Source of the DNA: Odiellus spinosus
Taxonomy: Eukaryota > Arthropoda > Arachnida > Opiliones > Phalangiidae
Length of the DNA stretch: 64,000 nucleotides
Reading direction: 5' to 3'
Assembly (NCBI GenBank): GCA_963920705.1
Contig: OY987230.1
Location: 12,735,320-12,799,319, forward strand
The number at the start of each line of letters is the position of its first letter. Position 1 is the first letter of the stretch. Both the position numbers and the translations under genes were made by a program. The notes under the pieces were generated by a model, which ran no database searches, had not been told where the DNA came from, and saw only the letters and a list, made by a program, of their open reading frames with translations. Positions 22,025-35,125 of this stretch are shown here, piece after piece.

Positions 22025-25000
22025 TTTTTTACAGGGGTGTATTTATTATTTTTATTATTTACAGGAGGGTATTTATGATTTTTATTTTTTACAGGGGGTG
22101 TATTTATGATTTTTATTTTTTACAGGGGGTGTATTTATGATTTTTATTTTTTACAGGGGGTGTATTTATGATTATTTTTTACAGGGGGTGTATTTATGAT
22201 TTTTATTTTTTACAGGGGGTGTATTTATGATTTTTATTTTTTACAGGGGGTGTATTTATGATTTTTATTTTTTACAGGGGGTGTATTTATGATTTTTATT
22301 TTTTACAGGAGGTGTATTTATGATTTTTATTTTTTACAGGGGGTGTATTTATGATTTTTATTTTTTACAGGGGGTGTATTTATGATTTTTATTTTTTACA
22401 GGGGGTGTATTTATCATTTTTATTTTTTTACAGGGGGTGTATTTATGATTTTTATTTTTTTACAGGGGGTGTATTTATGATTTTTATTATTTTACACGGG
22501 GTGTATTTATGATTTTTATTTTTTTACAGCGGGTGTATTTATGATTTTTATTTTTTTACAGGTGGTGTATTTATCATTTTTATTTTTTTACAGGGGGTGT
22601 ATTTGATTTTTATTTTTTACAGGGGGTGTATTTATGATTTTAATTTTTTACAGGGGGTGTATTTATGATTTTTATTTTTTACAGGGGGTGTATTTATGAT
22701 TTTTATTTTTTACAGGGGGTGTATTAATGATTTTTATTTTTTACAGGGGGTGCAATTGATTTTTATTTTTTTACAGGGGGTGTATTTATGATTTTTATTT
22801 TTTTACAGGGGGTGTATATATGATTTTTATTTTTTTACAGGGGGTGTATTTATGATTTTTATTTTTTACAGGGGGTGTATTTATGATTTTTATTTTTTAC
22901 AGGGGGTGTATTTATGATTTTTATTTTTTACAGGGGGTGTATTTATGATTTTTATTTTTTACAGGGGGTGTATTTATGATTTTTATTTTTTTACAGGGGG
23001 TGCAATTGATTTTTATTTTTTTACAGGGGGTGCAATTGATTTTTATTTTTTTACAGGGGGTGTATTTATGATTTTTATTTTTTTACAGGGGTGTATATAA
23101 TTTTTATTTTTTACAGGGGGTGTATTTATGATTTTTATTTTTTTACAGGGGGTGTATTTATGATTTTTATTTTTTTACAGGGGGTGCAATTGATTTTTAT
23201 TTTTTTACAGGGGGTGTATTTATTATTTTTATTTTTTTACAGGGGTGTATATATGATTTTTATTTTTTTACAGGGGGTGTATTTATCATTTTTATTTTTT
23301 TACAGGGGGTGTATTTATGATTTTTATTTTTTACAGGGGGTGTATTTATGATTTTTATTTTTTACAGGGGGTGTATTTAAGATTTTTATTTTTTACATGG
23401 GGTGTATTTATGATTTTTATTTTTTACAGGGGTGTATTTATGATTTTTATTTTTTTACAGGGGTGTATATATGATTTTTATTTTTTTACAGGGGGTGTAT
23501 TTATCATTTTTATTTTTTTACAGGGGGTGTATTTATGATTTTTATTTTTTACAGGGGGTGTATTTATGATTTTTATTTTTTACAGGGGGTGTATTTAAGA
23601 TTTTTATTTTTTACATGGGGTGTATTTATGATTTTTATTTTTTACAGGGGTGTATTTATGATTTTTATTTTTTACAGGGGGTGTATTTATGATTTTTATT
23701 TTTTACAGGGGGTGTATTTATGATTTTTATTTTTTACAGGGGGTGTATTTATCATTTTTATTTTTTTACAGGGGGTGTATTTATGATTTTTATTTTTTTA
23801 CAGGGGGTGTATTTATGTTTTTTATTTTTTTACAGGGGGTGCAATTGATTTTTATTTTTTTACAGGGGGTGTATTTATGATTTTTATTTTTTTACAGGGG
23901 GTGTATATATGATTTTTATTTTTTACAGGGGGTGTATTTATCATTTTTATTTTTTTACAGGGGGTGCAATTGATTTTTATTTTTTTACAGGGGGTGTATT
24001 TATGATTTTTATTTTTTTACAGGGGGTGTATATATGATTTTTATTTTTTTACAGGGGGTGTATTTATCATTTTTATTTTTTACAGGGGGTGTATTTGATT
24101 TTTATTTTTTACAGGGGGTGTATTTATGATTTTTATTTTTTACAGGGGGTGTATTTATGATTTTTATTTTTTACAGGGGGTGCAATTGATTTTTATTTTT
24201 TTACAGGGGGTGTATTTATGATTTTTATTTTTTTACAGGGGGTGTATATATGATTTTTATTTTTTTACATTGGGTGTATTTATGATTTTTATTTTTTACA
24301 GGGGGTGTATTTATGATTTTTATTTTTTACAGGGGGTGTATTTATGATTTTTATTTTTTACAGGGGGTGTATTTATGATTTTTATTTTTTACAGGGGGTG
24401 TATTTATGATTTTTATTTTTTTACAGGGGGTGCAATTGATTTTTATTTTTTTACAGTGGGTGTATTTATGATTTTTATTTTTTTACAGGGGTGTATATAA
24501 TTTTTATTTTTTACAGGGGGTGTATTTATGATTTTTATTTTTTTACAGGGGGTGTATTTATGATTTTTATTTTTTTACAGGGGGTGCAATTGATTTTTAT
24601 TTTTTTACAGGGGGTGTATTTATTATTTTTATTTTTTTACAGGGGTGTATATATGATTTTTATTTTTTTACAGGGGGTGTATTTATCATTTTTATTTTTT
24701 TACAGGGGGTGTATTTATGATTTTTATTTTTTACAGGGGGTGTATTTATGATTTTTATTTTTTACAGGGGGTGTATTTAAGATTTTTATTTTTTACATGG
24801 GGTGTATTTATGATTTTTATTTTTTACAGGGGTGTATTTATGATTTTTATTTTTTTACAGGGGTGTATATATGATTTTTATTTTTTTACAGGGGGTGTAT
24901 TTATCATTTTTATTTTTTTACAGGGGGTGTATTTATGATTTTTATTTTTTACAGGGGGTGTATTTATGATTTTTATTTTTTACAGGGGGTGTATTTAAGA

Positions 25001-26940
25001 TTTTTATTTTTTACATGGGGTGTATTTATGATTTTTATTTTTTACAGGGGTGTATTTATGATTTTTATTTTTTACAGGGGTGTATTTATGATTTTTATTT
25101 TTTACAGGGGGTGTATTTATGATTTTTATTTTTTACAGGGGGTGTATTTATGATTTTTATTTTTTACAGGGGGTGTATTTATCATTTTTATTTTTTTACA
25201 GGGGGTGTATTTATGATTTTTATTTTTTTACAGGGGGTGTATTTATGTTTTTTATTTTTTTACAGGGGGTGCAATTGATTTTTATTTTTTTACAGGGGGT
25301 GTATTTATGATTTTTATTTTTTTACAGGGGGTGTATATATGATTTTTATTTTTTACAGGGGGTGTATTTATCATTTTTATTTTTTTACAGGGGGTGCAAT
25401 TGATTTTTATTTTTTTACAGGGGGTGTGTTTATGATTTTTATTTTTTTACAGGGGGTGTATATATTATTTTTATTTTTTTACAGGGGGTGTATTTATCAT
25501 TTTTATTTTTTACAGGGGGTGTATTTGATTTTTATTTTTTACAGGGGGTGTATTTATGATTTTTATTTTTTACAGGGGGTGTATTTATGATTTTTATTTT
25601 TTACAGGGGGTGTATTTATGATTTTTATTTTTTACAGGGGGTGTATTTATGATTTTTATTTTTTACAGGGGGTGTATTTATGATTTTTATTTTTTACAGG
25701 GGGTGTATTTATGATTTTTATTTTTTACAGGGGGTGTATTTATGATTTTTATTTTTTACAGGGGGTGTATATATGATTTTTATTTTTTTACAGGGGGTGT
25801 ATTTATCATTTTTTTTTACAGGGGGTGTATTTGATTTTTATTTTTTACAGGGGGTGTATTTATGATTTTTATTTTTAACAGGGGGTGTATTTATCATTTT
25901 TATTTTTTTACAGGGGGTGTATTTATGATTTTTATTTTTTACAGGGGGTGTATTTATGATTTTTATTTTTTACAGGGGGTGTATTTAAGATTTTTATTTT
26001 TTACATGGGGTGTATTTATGATTTTTATTTTTTACAGGGGTGTATTTATGATTTTTATTTTTTACAGGGGGTGTATTTATGATTTTTATTTTTTACAGGG
26101 GGTGTATTTATGATTTTTATTTTTTACAGGGGGTGTATTTATCATTTTTATTTTTTTACAGGGGGTGTATTTATGATTTTTATTTTTTTACAGGGGGTGT
26201 ATTTATGTTTTTTATTTTTTTACAGGGGGTGCAATTGATTTTTATTTTTTTACAGGGGGTGTATTTATGATTTTTATTTTTTTACAGGGGGTGTATATAT
26301 GATTTTTATTTTTTACAGGGGGTGTATTTATCATTTTTATTTTTTTACAGGGGGTACAATTGATTTTTATTTTTTTACAGGGGGTGTATTTATGATTTTT
26401 ATTTTTTTACAGGGGGTGTATATATTATTTTTATTTTTTTACAGGGGGTGTATTTATCATTTTTATTTTTTACAGGGGGTGTATTTGATTTTTATTTTTT
26501 ACAGGGGGTGTATTTATGATTTTTATTTTTTACAGGGGGTGTATTTATGATTTTTATTTTTTACAGGGGGTGTATTTATGATTTTTATTTTTTACAGGGG
26601 GTGTATTTATGATTTTTATTTTTTACAGGGGGTGTATTTATGATTTTTATTTTTTACAGGGGGTGTATTTATGATTTTTATTTTTTACAGGGGGTGTATT
26701 TATGATTTTTATTTTTTACAGGGGGTGTATATATGATTTTTATTTTTTTACAGGGGGTGTATTTATCATTTTTTTTTACAGGGGGTGTATTTGATTTTTA
26801 TTTTTTACAGGGGGTGTATTTATGATTTTTATTTTTAACAGGGGGTGTATTTATGATTTTTATTTAATACAGGGGGTGTATTTATGATTTTTATTTTTTA
26901 CGGTTGGTGTATTTATGATTTTTATTTTTATTTATTTTAT
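22025..26940 (+). repeat. ~31-bp satellite array, forward orientation
   Basis: About 160 head-to-tail units of roughly 29-32 bp, consensus TTTTTTACAGGGGGTG then TATTTATGATTTTTA. Length varies mainly in the T run before ACAG. Minor variants include GGTGCAATTGATTTTTA, TATATATGA and ACATGGGG. Higher-order repetition is visible: the block at 23091 recurs 1400 bp later (24491), and the block at 23689 recurs at 25119 and 26079. Short open frames encoding FIFYRG/LQGVYL iterations are by-products. Confidence 0.97.
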
Positions 26941-29900
26941 ATTTGTAAAAAATAAAAATCATAAAAACACTCCCTGTAAAAAAATAAAAATCATAAATAA
27001 ACCCCCTGTAAAAAATAAAAATCATAAATACACCCCCTGTAAAAAATAGAGATCATAAATACACCCCCTGTAAAAAATAAAAATCATAAATACACCCCCT
27101 GTAAAAAAATAAAAATCATATATACACCCCCTGTAAAAAAATAAAAATCATTTATACACCCCCTGTAAAAAATAAAAATCATAAATACACCCCCTGTAAA
27201 AAAATAAAAATCATATATACACCTCCTGTAAAAAAATAAAAATCATATATACACCCCCTGTAAAAAAATAAAAATCATAAATACACCCCCTGTAAAAAAA
27301 TAAAAATCATAAACACATCCCCTGTAAAAAAATAAAAATCAAATACACCCCCTGTTAAAAAATAAAAATCATAAATACACCCCGTGTAAAAAATAAAAAT
27401 CATAAATACACCCTCTGTAAAAAATAAAAATCATAAATACACCCCCTGTAAAAAATAAAAATCATAAATACACCCCCTGTAAAAAATAAAAATCATAAAT
27501 ACACCCCCTGTAAAAAATAAAAATCATAAATACACCCCCTGTAAAAAATAAAAATCAAATACACCCCGTGTAAAATAATAAAAATCATAAATACACCCCC
27601 TGTAAAAAAATAAAAATCATATATACACCCCCTGTAAAAAATAAAAATCATAAATACACCCCCTGTAAAAAAATAAAAATCATATATACACCCCCTGTAA
27701 AAAAATAAAAATTATTTATACACCCCCTGTAAAAAATAAAAATCATAAATACACCCCCTGTAAAAAAATAAAAATCATATATACACCCCCTGTAAAAAAA
27801 TAAAAATCATAAATACACCCCCTGTTAAAAAATAAAAATCATAAATACACCCCGTGTAAAAAAATAAAAATCATATATACACCCCCTGTAAGAAAATAAA
27901 AATCATAAATACACCCCCTGTAAAAAAATAAAAATCATAAACACATCCCCTGTAAAAAATAAAAATCAAATACACCCCCTGTAAAAAAATAAAAATGATA
28001 AATACACCCCCTGTAAAAAAATAAAAATCATAAATACACCCCCTGTTAAAAAATAAAAATCATAAATACACCCCGTGTAAAAAATAAAAATCATAAATAC
28101 ACCCCCTGTAAAAAATAAAAATCATAAATACACCCCCTGTAAAAAATAAAAATCATAAATACACCCCCTGTAAAAAATAAAAATCAAATACACCCCGTGT
28201 AAAATAATAAAAATCATAAATACACCCCCTGTAAAAAAATAAAAATCATATATACACCCCCTGTAAAATATAAAATTCATAAATACACCCCCTGTAAAAA
28301 AATAAAAATCATATATACACCCCCTGTAAAAAAATAAATATCATTTATACACCCCCTGTAAAAAATAAAAATCATAAATACACCCCCTGTAAAAAAATAA
28401 AAATCATATATACACCCCCTGTAAAAAAATAAAAATCATTTATACACCCCCTGTAAGAAAATAAAAATCATAAATACACCCCCTGTAAAAAAATAAAAAT
28501 CATAAATACACCCACTGTAAAAAATAAAAAGCATATATACACCCCCTGTAAAAAATAAAAATCATAAATACACCCCCTGTAAAAAATAAAAATCATAAAT
28601 ACACCCCCTGTAAAAAAATAAAAATCATAAATACACCCCCTGTAAAAAATAAAAATGATAAATACACCCCCTGTAAAAATAAAAATGATAAATACACCCC
28701 CTGTAAAAAATAAAAATCATAAATACACCCCCTGTAAAAAATAAAAATGATAAATACACCCCCTGTAAAAAATAAAAAAGATAAATACACCCCCATTAAA
28801 AAATAAAAATGATAAATACACCCTCTGTAAAAAATAAAAATTATAAATACACCCCATGTAAAAAATAAAAATGATAATTACACCCCTGTAAAAAATAAAA
28901 ATAATAAATACAACCCCTGTAAAAAATAAAAATAATAAATACACCCCCTGTAAAAAAATAAAAATGATAAATACACCCCCTGTAAAAAAATAAAAATGAT
29001 AAATACACCCCCTGTAAAAAAATAAAAATCATAAATACAACCCCTGTAAAAAAATAAAAATCATAAATACACCCACTGTAAAAAAATAAAAATCATAAAT
29101 ACACCACCTGTAAAAAATAAAAATCATAAATACACCCCCTGTAAAAAATAAAAATCATAAATACACCCCCTGTAAAAAAATAAAAATCAAAAATACACCC
29201 CCTGTAAAAAAATAAAAATCATAAATGCACCCCCTGTAAAGAAATAAAAATCATATATACACCCTGTAAAAAATAAAAATCATAAATACACCCCCTGTAA
29301 AAAAATAAAAATCATAAATACATCCCCTGTAAAAAAATAGAAATCAAATACACCCCCTGTTAAAAAAATAAAAATGATAAATACACCCCCTGTAAAAAAA
29401 TAAAATCATAAATACACCCCCTGTTAAAAAATAAAAATCATAAATACACCCCGTGTAAAAAAATAAAAATCATAAATACACCCCCTGTAAAAAAATAATC
29501 ATATATACACCCCCTGTAAAAAATAAAAATCATAAATACACCCCCTGTAAAAAAATAAAAATCATATATACACCCCCAATAAAATAAAAATCATAAATAC
29601 ACCCCCTGTAAAAAAATAAAAATCAAATGCACCCCCTGTAAAAAAATAAAAATCATAAATACACCCCCTGTAAAAAAATAAAAATCATAAATACACCCCC
29701 TGTAAAAAAATAAAAATGATAAATACACCCCCTGTAAAAAAATAAAAATCATAAATACACCCCCTGTAAAAAAATAAAAATCATAAATACACCCCGAGTA
29801 AAAAAATAATCATAAATACACCCCCTGTAAAAAAATAAAAATCATAAATACAACCCCTGTAAAAAAATAAAAATCATAAATACACCCACTGTAAAAAAAT

Positions 29901-32900
29901 AAAAATCATAAATACACCACCTGTAAAAAATGAAAATCATAAATACACCCCCTGTAAAAAAATAAAAATCATAAATACACCCCCTGTAAAAAATAAAAAT
30001 CAAAAATACACCCCCTGTAAAAAAATAATCATATATACACCCATGTAAAAAATAAAAATCATAAATACACCCCCTGTAAAAAAATAAAAATCATATATAC
30101 ACCCCCAATAAAATAAAAATCATAAATACACCCCCTGTAAAAAAAATAAAAATCAAATGCACCCCCTGTAAAAAAATAAAAATCATAAATACACCCCCTG
30201 TAAAAAAATAAAAATCAAATGCACCCCCTGTAAAAAAATAAAAATCATAAATACACCCCCTGTAAAAAAATAAAAATCATAAATACACCCCCTGTAAAAA
30301 ATAAAAATCATAAATACACCCCCTGTAAAAAAATAAAAATCATAAATACACCCCCTGTAAAAAAATAAAAATGATAAATACACCCCCTGTAAAAAAATAA
30401 AAATGATAAATACACCCCCTGTAAAAAAATAAAAATCATAAATACACCCCCTGTAAAAAAATAAAAATGATAAATACACCCCCTGTAAAAATAAAAATGA
30501 TAAATACACCCCCTGTAAAAAATAAAAATCATAAATACACCCCCTGTAAAAAATAAAAATCATAAATACACCCCCTGTAAAAAATAAAAATGATAAATAC
30601 ACCCCCTGTAAAAATAAATGATAAATACACCCCCTTTAAAAAATAAAAATGATAAATACACCCTCTGTAAAAAATAAAAATTATAAATACACCCCATGTA
30701 AAAAATAAAAATGATAATTACACCCCTGTAAAAAATAAAAATAATAAATACAACCCCTGTAAAAAATAAAAATAATAAATACACCCCCTGTAAAAAAATA
30801 AAAATGATAAATACACCCCCTGTAAAAAAATAAAAATGATAAATACACCCCCTGTAAAAAAATAAAAATCATAAATACAACCCCTGTAAAAAAATAAAAA
30901 TCATAAATACACCCACTGTAAAAAAATAAAAATCATAAATACACCACCTGTAAAAAATAAAAATCATAAATACACCCCCTGTAAAAAATAAAAATCATAA
31001 ATACACCCCCTGTAAAAAAATAAAAATCAAAAATACACCCCCTGTAAAAAAATAAAAATCATAAATGCACCCCCTGTAAAGAAATAAAAATCATATATAC
31101 ACCCTGTAAAAAATAAAAATCATAAATACACCCCCTGTAAAAAAATAAAAATCATAAATACATCCCCTGTAAAAAAATAGAAATCAAATACACCCCCTGT
31201 TAAAAAAATAAAAATGATAAATACACCCCCTGTAAAAAAATAAAATCATAAATACACCCCCTGTTAAAAAATAAAAATCATAAATACACCCCGTGTAAAA
31301 AAATAAAAATCATAAATACACCCCCTGTAAAAAAATAATCATATATACACCCCCTGTAAAATATAAAAATCATAAATACACCCCCTGTAAAAAAATAAAA
31401 ATCATATATACACCCCCAATAAAATAAAAATCATAAATACACCCCCTGTAAAAAAATAAAAATCAAATGCACCCCCTGTAAAAAAATAAAAATCATAAAT
31501 ACACCCCCTGTAAAAAAATAAAAATCATAAATACACCCCCTGTAAAAAAATAAAAATGATAAATACACCCCCTGTAAAAAAATAAAAATCATAAATACAC
31601 CCCCTGTAAAAAAATAAAAATCATAAATACACCCCGAGTAAAAAAATAATCATAAATACACCCCCTGTAAAAAAATAAAAATCATAAATACAACCCCTGT
31701 AAAAAAATAAAAATCATAAATACACCCACTGTAAAAAAATAAAAATCATAAATACACCACCTGTAAAAAATGAAAATCATAAATACACCCCCTGTAAAAA
31801 AATAAAAATCATAAATACACCCCCTGTAAAAAATAAAAATCAAAAATACACCCCCTGTAAAAAAATAATCATATATACACCCATGTAAAAAATAAAAATC
31901 ATAAATACACCCCCTGTAAAAAAATAAAAATCATATATACACCCCCAATAAAATAAAAATCATAAATACACCCCCTGTAAAAAAAATAAAAATCAAATGC
32001 ACCCCCTGTAAAAAAATAAAAATCATAAATACACCCCCTGTAAAAAAATAAAAATCAAATGCACCCCCTGTAAAAAAATAAAAATCATAAATACACCCCC
32101 TGTAAAAAAATAAAAATCATAAATACACCCCCTGTAAAAAATAAAAATCATAAATACACCCCCTGTAAAAAAATAAAAATGATAAATACACCCCCTGTAA
32201 AAAAATAAAAATGATAAATACACCCCCTGTAAAAAAATAAAAATGATAAATACACCCCCTGTAAAAAAATAAAAATCATAAATACACCCCCTGTAAAAAA
32301 ATAAAAATGATAAATACACCCCCTGTAAAAATAAAAATGATAAATACACCCCCTGTAAAAAATAAAAATCATAAATACACCCCCTGTAAAAAATAAAAAT
32401 CATAAATACACCCCCTGTAAAAAATAAAAATGATAAATACACCCCCTGTAAAAATAAATGATAAATACACCCCCTTTAAAAAATAAAAATGATAAATACA
32501 CCCTCTGTAAAAAATAAAAATTATAAATACACCCCATGTAAAAAATAAAAATGATAATTACACCCCTGTAAAAAATAAAAATAATAAATACAACCCCTGT
32601 AAAAAATAAAAATAATAAATACACCCCCTGTAAAAAAAATAAAAATGATAAATACACCCCCTGTAAAAAAATAAAAATGATAAATACACCCCCTGTAAAA
32701 AAATAAAAATCATAAATACAACCCCTGTAAAAAAATAAAAATCATAAATACACCCACTGTAAAAAATAAAAATCATAAATACACCACCTGTAAAAAATGA
32801 AAATCATAAATACACCCCCTGTAAAAAAATAAAAATCATAAATACACCCCCTGTAAAAAATAAAAATCAAAAATACACCCCCTGTAAAAAAATAATCATA

Positions 32901-33700
32901 TATACACCCATGTAAAAAATAAAAATCATAAATACACCCCCTGTAAAAAAATAAAAATCATATATACACCCCCAATAAAATAAAAATCATAAATACACCC
33001 CCTGTAAAAAAAATAAAAATCAAATGCACCCCCTGTAAAAAAATAAAAATCATAAATACACCCCCTGTAAAAAAATAAAAATCAAATGCACCCCCTGTAA
33101 AAAAATAAAAATCATAAATACACCCCCTGTAAAAAAATAAAAATCATAAATACACCCCCTGTAAATAAATAAAAATCATAAATACACCCACTGTAAAAAA
33201 ATAAAAATCATATATACACCCCCTGTAAAAAATAAAAATCATAAATACACCCCCTGTAAAAAAATAAAAATGATAAATACACCCCCTGTAAAAAAATAAA
33301 AATCATAAATACACCCCCTGTAAAAAAATAAAAATCATAAATACACCCCCTGTAAAAAAATAAAAATCATAAATACACCCCCTGTAAAAAAATAAAAATG
33401 ATAAATACACCCCCTGTAAAAATAAAAATGATAAATACACCCCCTGTAAAAAATAAAAATCATAAATACACCCCCTGTAAAAAATAAAAATCATAAATAC
33501 ACCCCCTGTAAAAAATAAAAATGATAAATACACCCCCTGTAAAAAATAAAAATGATAAATACACCCTCTGTAAAAAATAAAAATGATAAATACACCCCCT
33601 GTAAAAAATAAAAATGATAATTACACCCCTGTAAAAAATAAAAATAATAAATACAACCCCTGTAAAAAATAAAAATAATAAATACACCCCCTGTAAAAAA
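26941..33700 (-). repeat. ~31-bp satellite array, inverted orientation
   Basis: About 215 units that are the reverse complement of the array at 22025-26940 (AAAAATAAAAATCATAAA then TACACCCCCTGTA). Orientation flips at about 26935-26945 with no unique spacer. A block of about 1840 bp is repeated almost exactly (for example 30183-30602 and 32023-32442; 30881 matches 29041). Variants such as ACACCCCCAATAAAAT and CAAATGCACCCC are absent from the forward arm, so the arms have evolved separately. Confidence 0.97.
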
Positions 33701-33702
33701 AG

Positions 33703-34444
33703 ATTTGAGATTTGGAAAATTGGAAAATTGAGATTTGGAAAATTGAGGTTTGGAAAATTGAGGTTTGGAAAATTGAGGTTTGGAAAATTGAGGTTTGGAA
33801 AATTGAGGTTTGGAAAATTGAGGTTTGGAAAATTGAGGTTTGGAAAATTGAGGTTTGGAAAATTGAGGTTTGGAAAATTGAGGTTTGGAAAATTGAGGTT
33901 TGGAAAATTGAGGTTTGGAAAATTGAGGTTTGGAAAATTGAGGTTTGGAAAATTGAGGTTTGGAAAATTGAGGTTTGGAAAATTGAGGTTTGGAAAATTG
34001 AGGTTTGGAAAATTGAGGTTTGGAAAATTGAGAGTTGGAAAATTGAGGTTTGGAAAATTGAGGTTTGGAAAATTGAGAGTTGGAAAATTGAGAGTTGGAA
34101 AATTGAGAGTTGGAAAATTGAGAGTTGGATAATTGAGAGTTGGAAAATTGAGAGTTGGAAAATTGAGAGTTGGAAAATTGAGAGTTGGAAAATTGAGAGT
34201 TGGAAAATTGAGAGTTGGAAAATTGAGAGTTGGAAAATTGAGAGATGGAAAATTGAGAGTTGGAAAATTGAGAGTTGGAAAATTGAGAGTTGGAAAATTG
34301 AGAGTTGGAAAATTGAGAGTTGGAAAATTGAGAGTTGGAAAATTGAGAGTTGGAAAATTGAGAGTTGGAAAATTGAGAGTTGGAAAATTGAGAGTTGGAA
34401 AATTGAGAGTTGGAAAATTGAGAGTTGGAAAATTGAGAGTTGGA
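33703..34444 (-). repeat. 15-bp satellite, inverted copy (GGAAAATTGAGGTTT)
   Basis: About 49 units that are the reverse complement of the 13.2-22.0 kb satellite. The first ~22 are GGAAAATTGAGGTTT. The rest switch to GGAAAATTGAGAGTT, a variant not seen in the large array. Both plus-strand frames with [10 protein letters not shown] and RFGKL iterations are periodicity artefacts. Confidence 0.95.
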
Positions 34445-34530
34445 ACCTTTTGAAATTAAAACAACCTTTTGAAATTAAAACAACCTTTTGAAATTAAAAC
34501 AACCTTTTGAAATTAAAACAACCTTCCAAA
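34445..34530. repeat. 19-bp array (CCTTTTGAAATTAAAACAA), ~4.5 copies
   Basis: Four full and one partial head-to-tail copies mark the right end of the satellite block. Confidence 0.9.
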
Positions 34531-34659
34531 AATAAAAAAGAGCTGACAAGGATATGGAAAAAATAAGCTTAATAAATGCTCGGTGCTCACGAGCGCTATG
34601 AGCTTTACAAACTATGACAGCAATGTTTCTAAGTAACCTCCTCCTCTTTTATGATAGCA

Positions 34660-35125
34660 ACTATTAATAATTCTTGTAATGTTCTTTGCCGATGGTTGAG
34701 GAAACTTTTAGCCTAGTAAATTAGCATTATATACAGGCTTGGAAATAAGGCACTAGTCACGGCATTTGACTACTAAAATAAATGTCCTGACTACTAAATT
34801 TAATAGAAATCAGGGGGATAACTAGTCAATTTGATTAGTTAAACATTTACTTAAATTTTAGTATTTATCAAACCCAAAAAGGAGAAAAACGAGATTATAC
34901 GCGAGTGGGAAAAGCAGAAATTTAGTCCTCGCGAATAAGACTTACGAGATGGGTAAAGCATAATATTAATACTGTCTTTCCTTCTTGTTTCATACCCCAA
35001 TTTTTACCCCCAGTAGTCAGTGACTACTAAAATAAATTAAGATAGGGGGCTAACTAGTCAGTCTATAATCTAAGCCTGATTATATACTTATATGCCTTCA
35101 TTATTGGATTGAAAAATACAATTGA
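34660..35125. repeat. Diverged copy of a DNAJC21 intron-8 segment, split by a hAT element
   Basis: The stretch ATTAATAATTCTTG..GATGGTTGAGGAAACTTTTAGCCTAGT (34665-34725), with CATTATTGGATTGAA (35098-35112), resembles 36665-36775 inside intron 8 of the downstream gene. The two halves are separated by the transposon at 34734-35078. It is therefore a partial segmental duplication next to the satellite block. Confidence 0.7.
34734..35078. mobile_element. hAT-type MITE with 8-bp duplication ATTATATA
   Basis: It begins CAGGCTTGGAAATAAGG and ends, read inward, CAGGCTTAGATTATAGAC. It is flanked by perfect ATTATATA copies (34726-34733 and 35079-35086). Inside, the motif TGACTACTAAAATAAAT..GGGGG..AACTAGTCA occurs near both ends. 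Non-coding, 345 bp. Confidence 0.88.

Noticed and set aside
22025-26940. G-quadruplex array from the repeated GGGGG run
   Set aside because: There is only one G run per ~31 bp, so loops would be about 25 nt, outside the range usually considered stable.
23091-33687. Many 60-140-codon frames encoding FIFYRGCIYDF/LQGVYL iterations
   Set aside because: By-products of the ~31-bp satellites on whichever strand carries TTTTTACAGGGGGTG. Same strings recur at higher-order-repeat spacing, with no start context or unique sequence.
33712-34491. 259-codon plus-strand frame ([10 protein letters not shown])
   Set aside because: Product of the inverted 15-bp satellite.
12545-34530. Possibility that the arrays are a CRISPR or telomere
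   Set aside because: No repeat-spacer alternation, and no telomere motif such as TTAGGG; units are simple head-to-tail satellites in a eukaryotic context.
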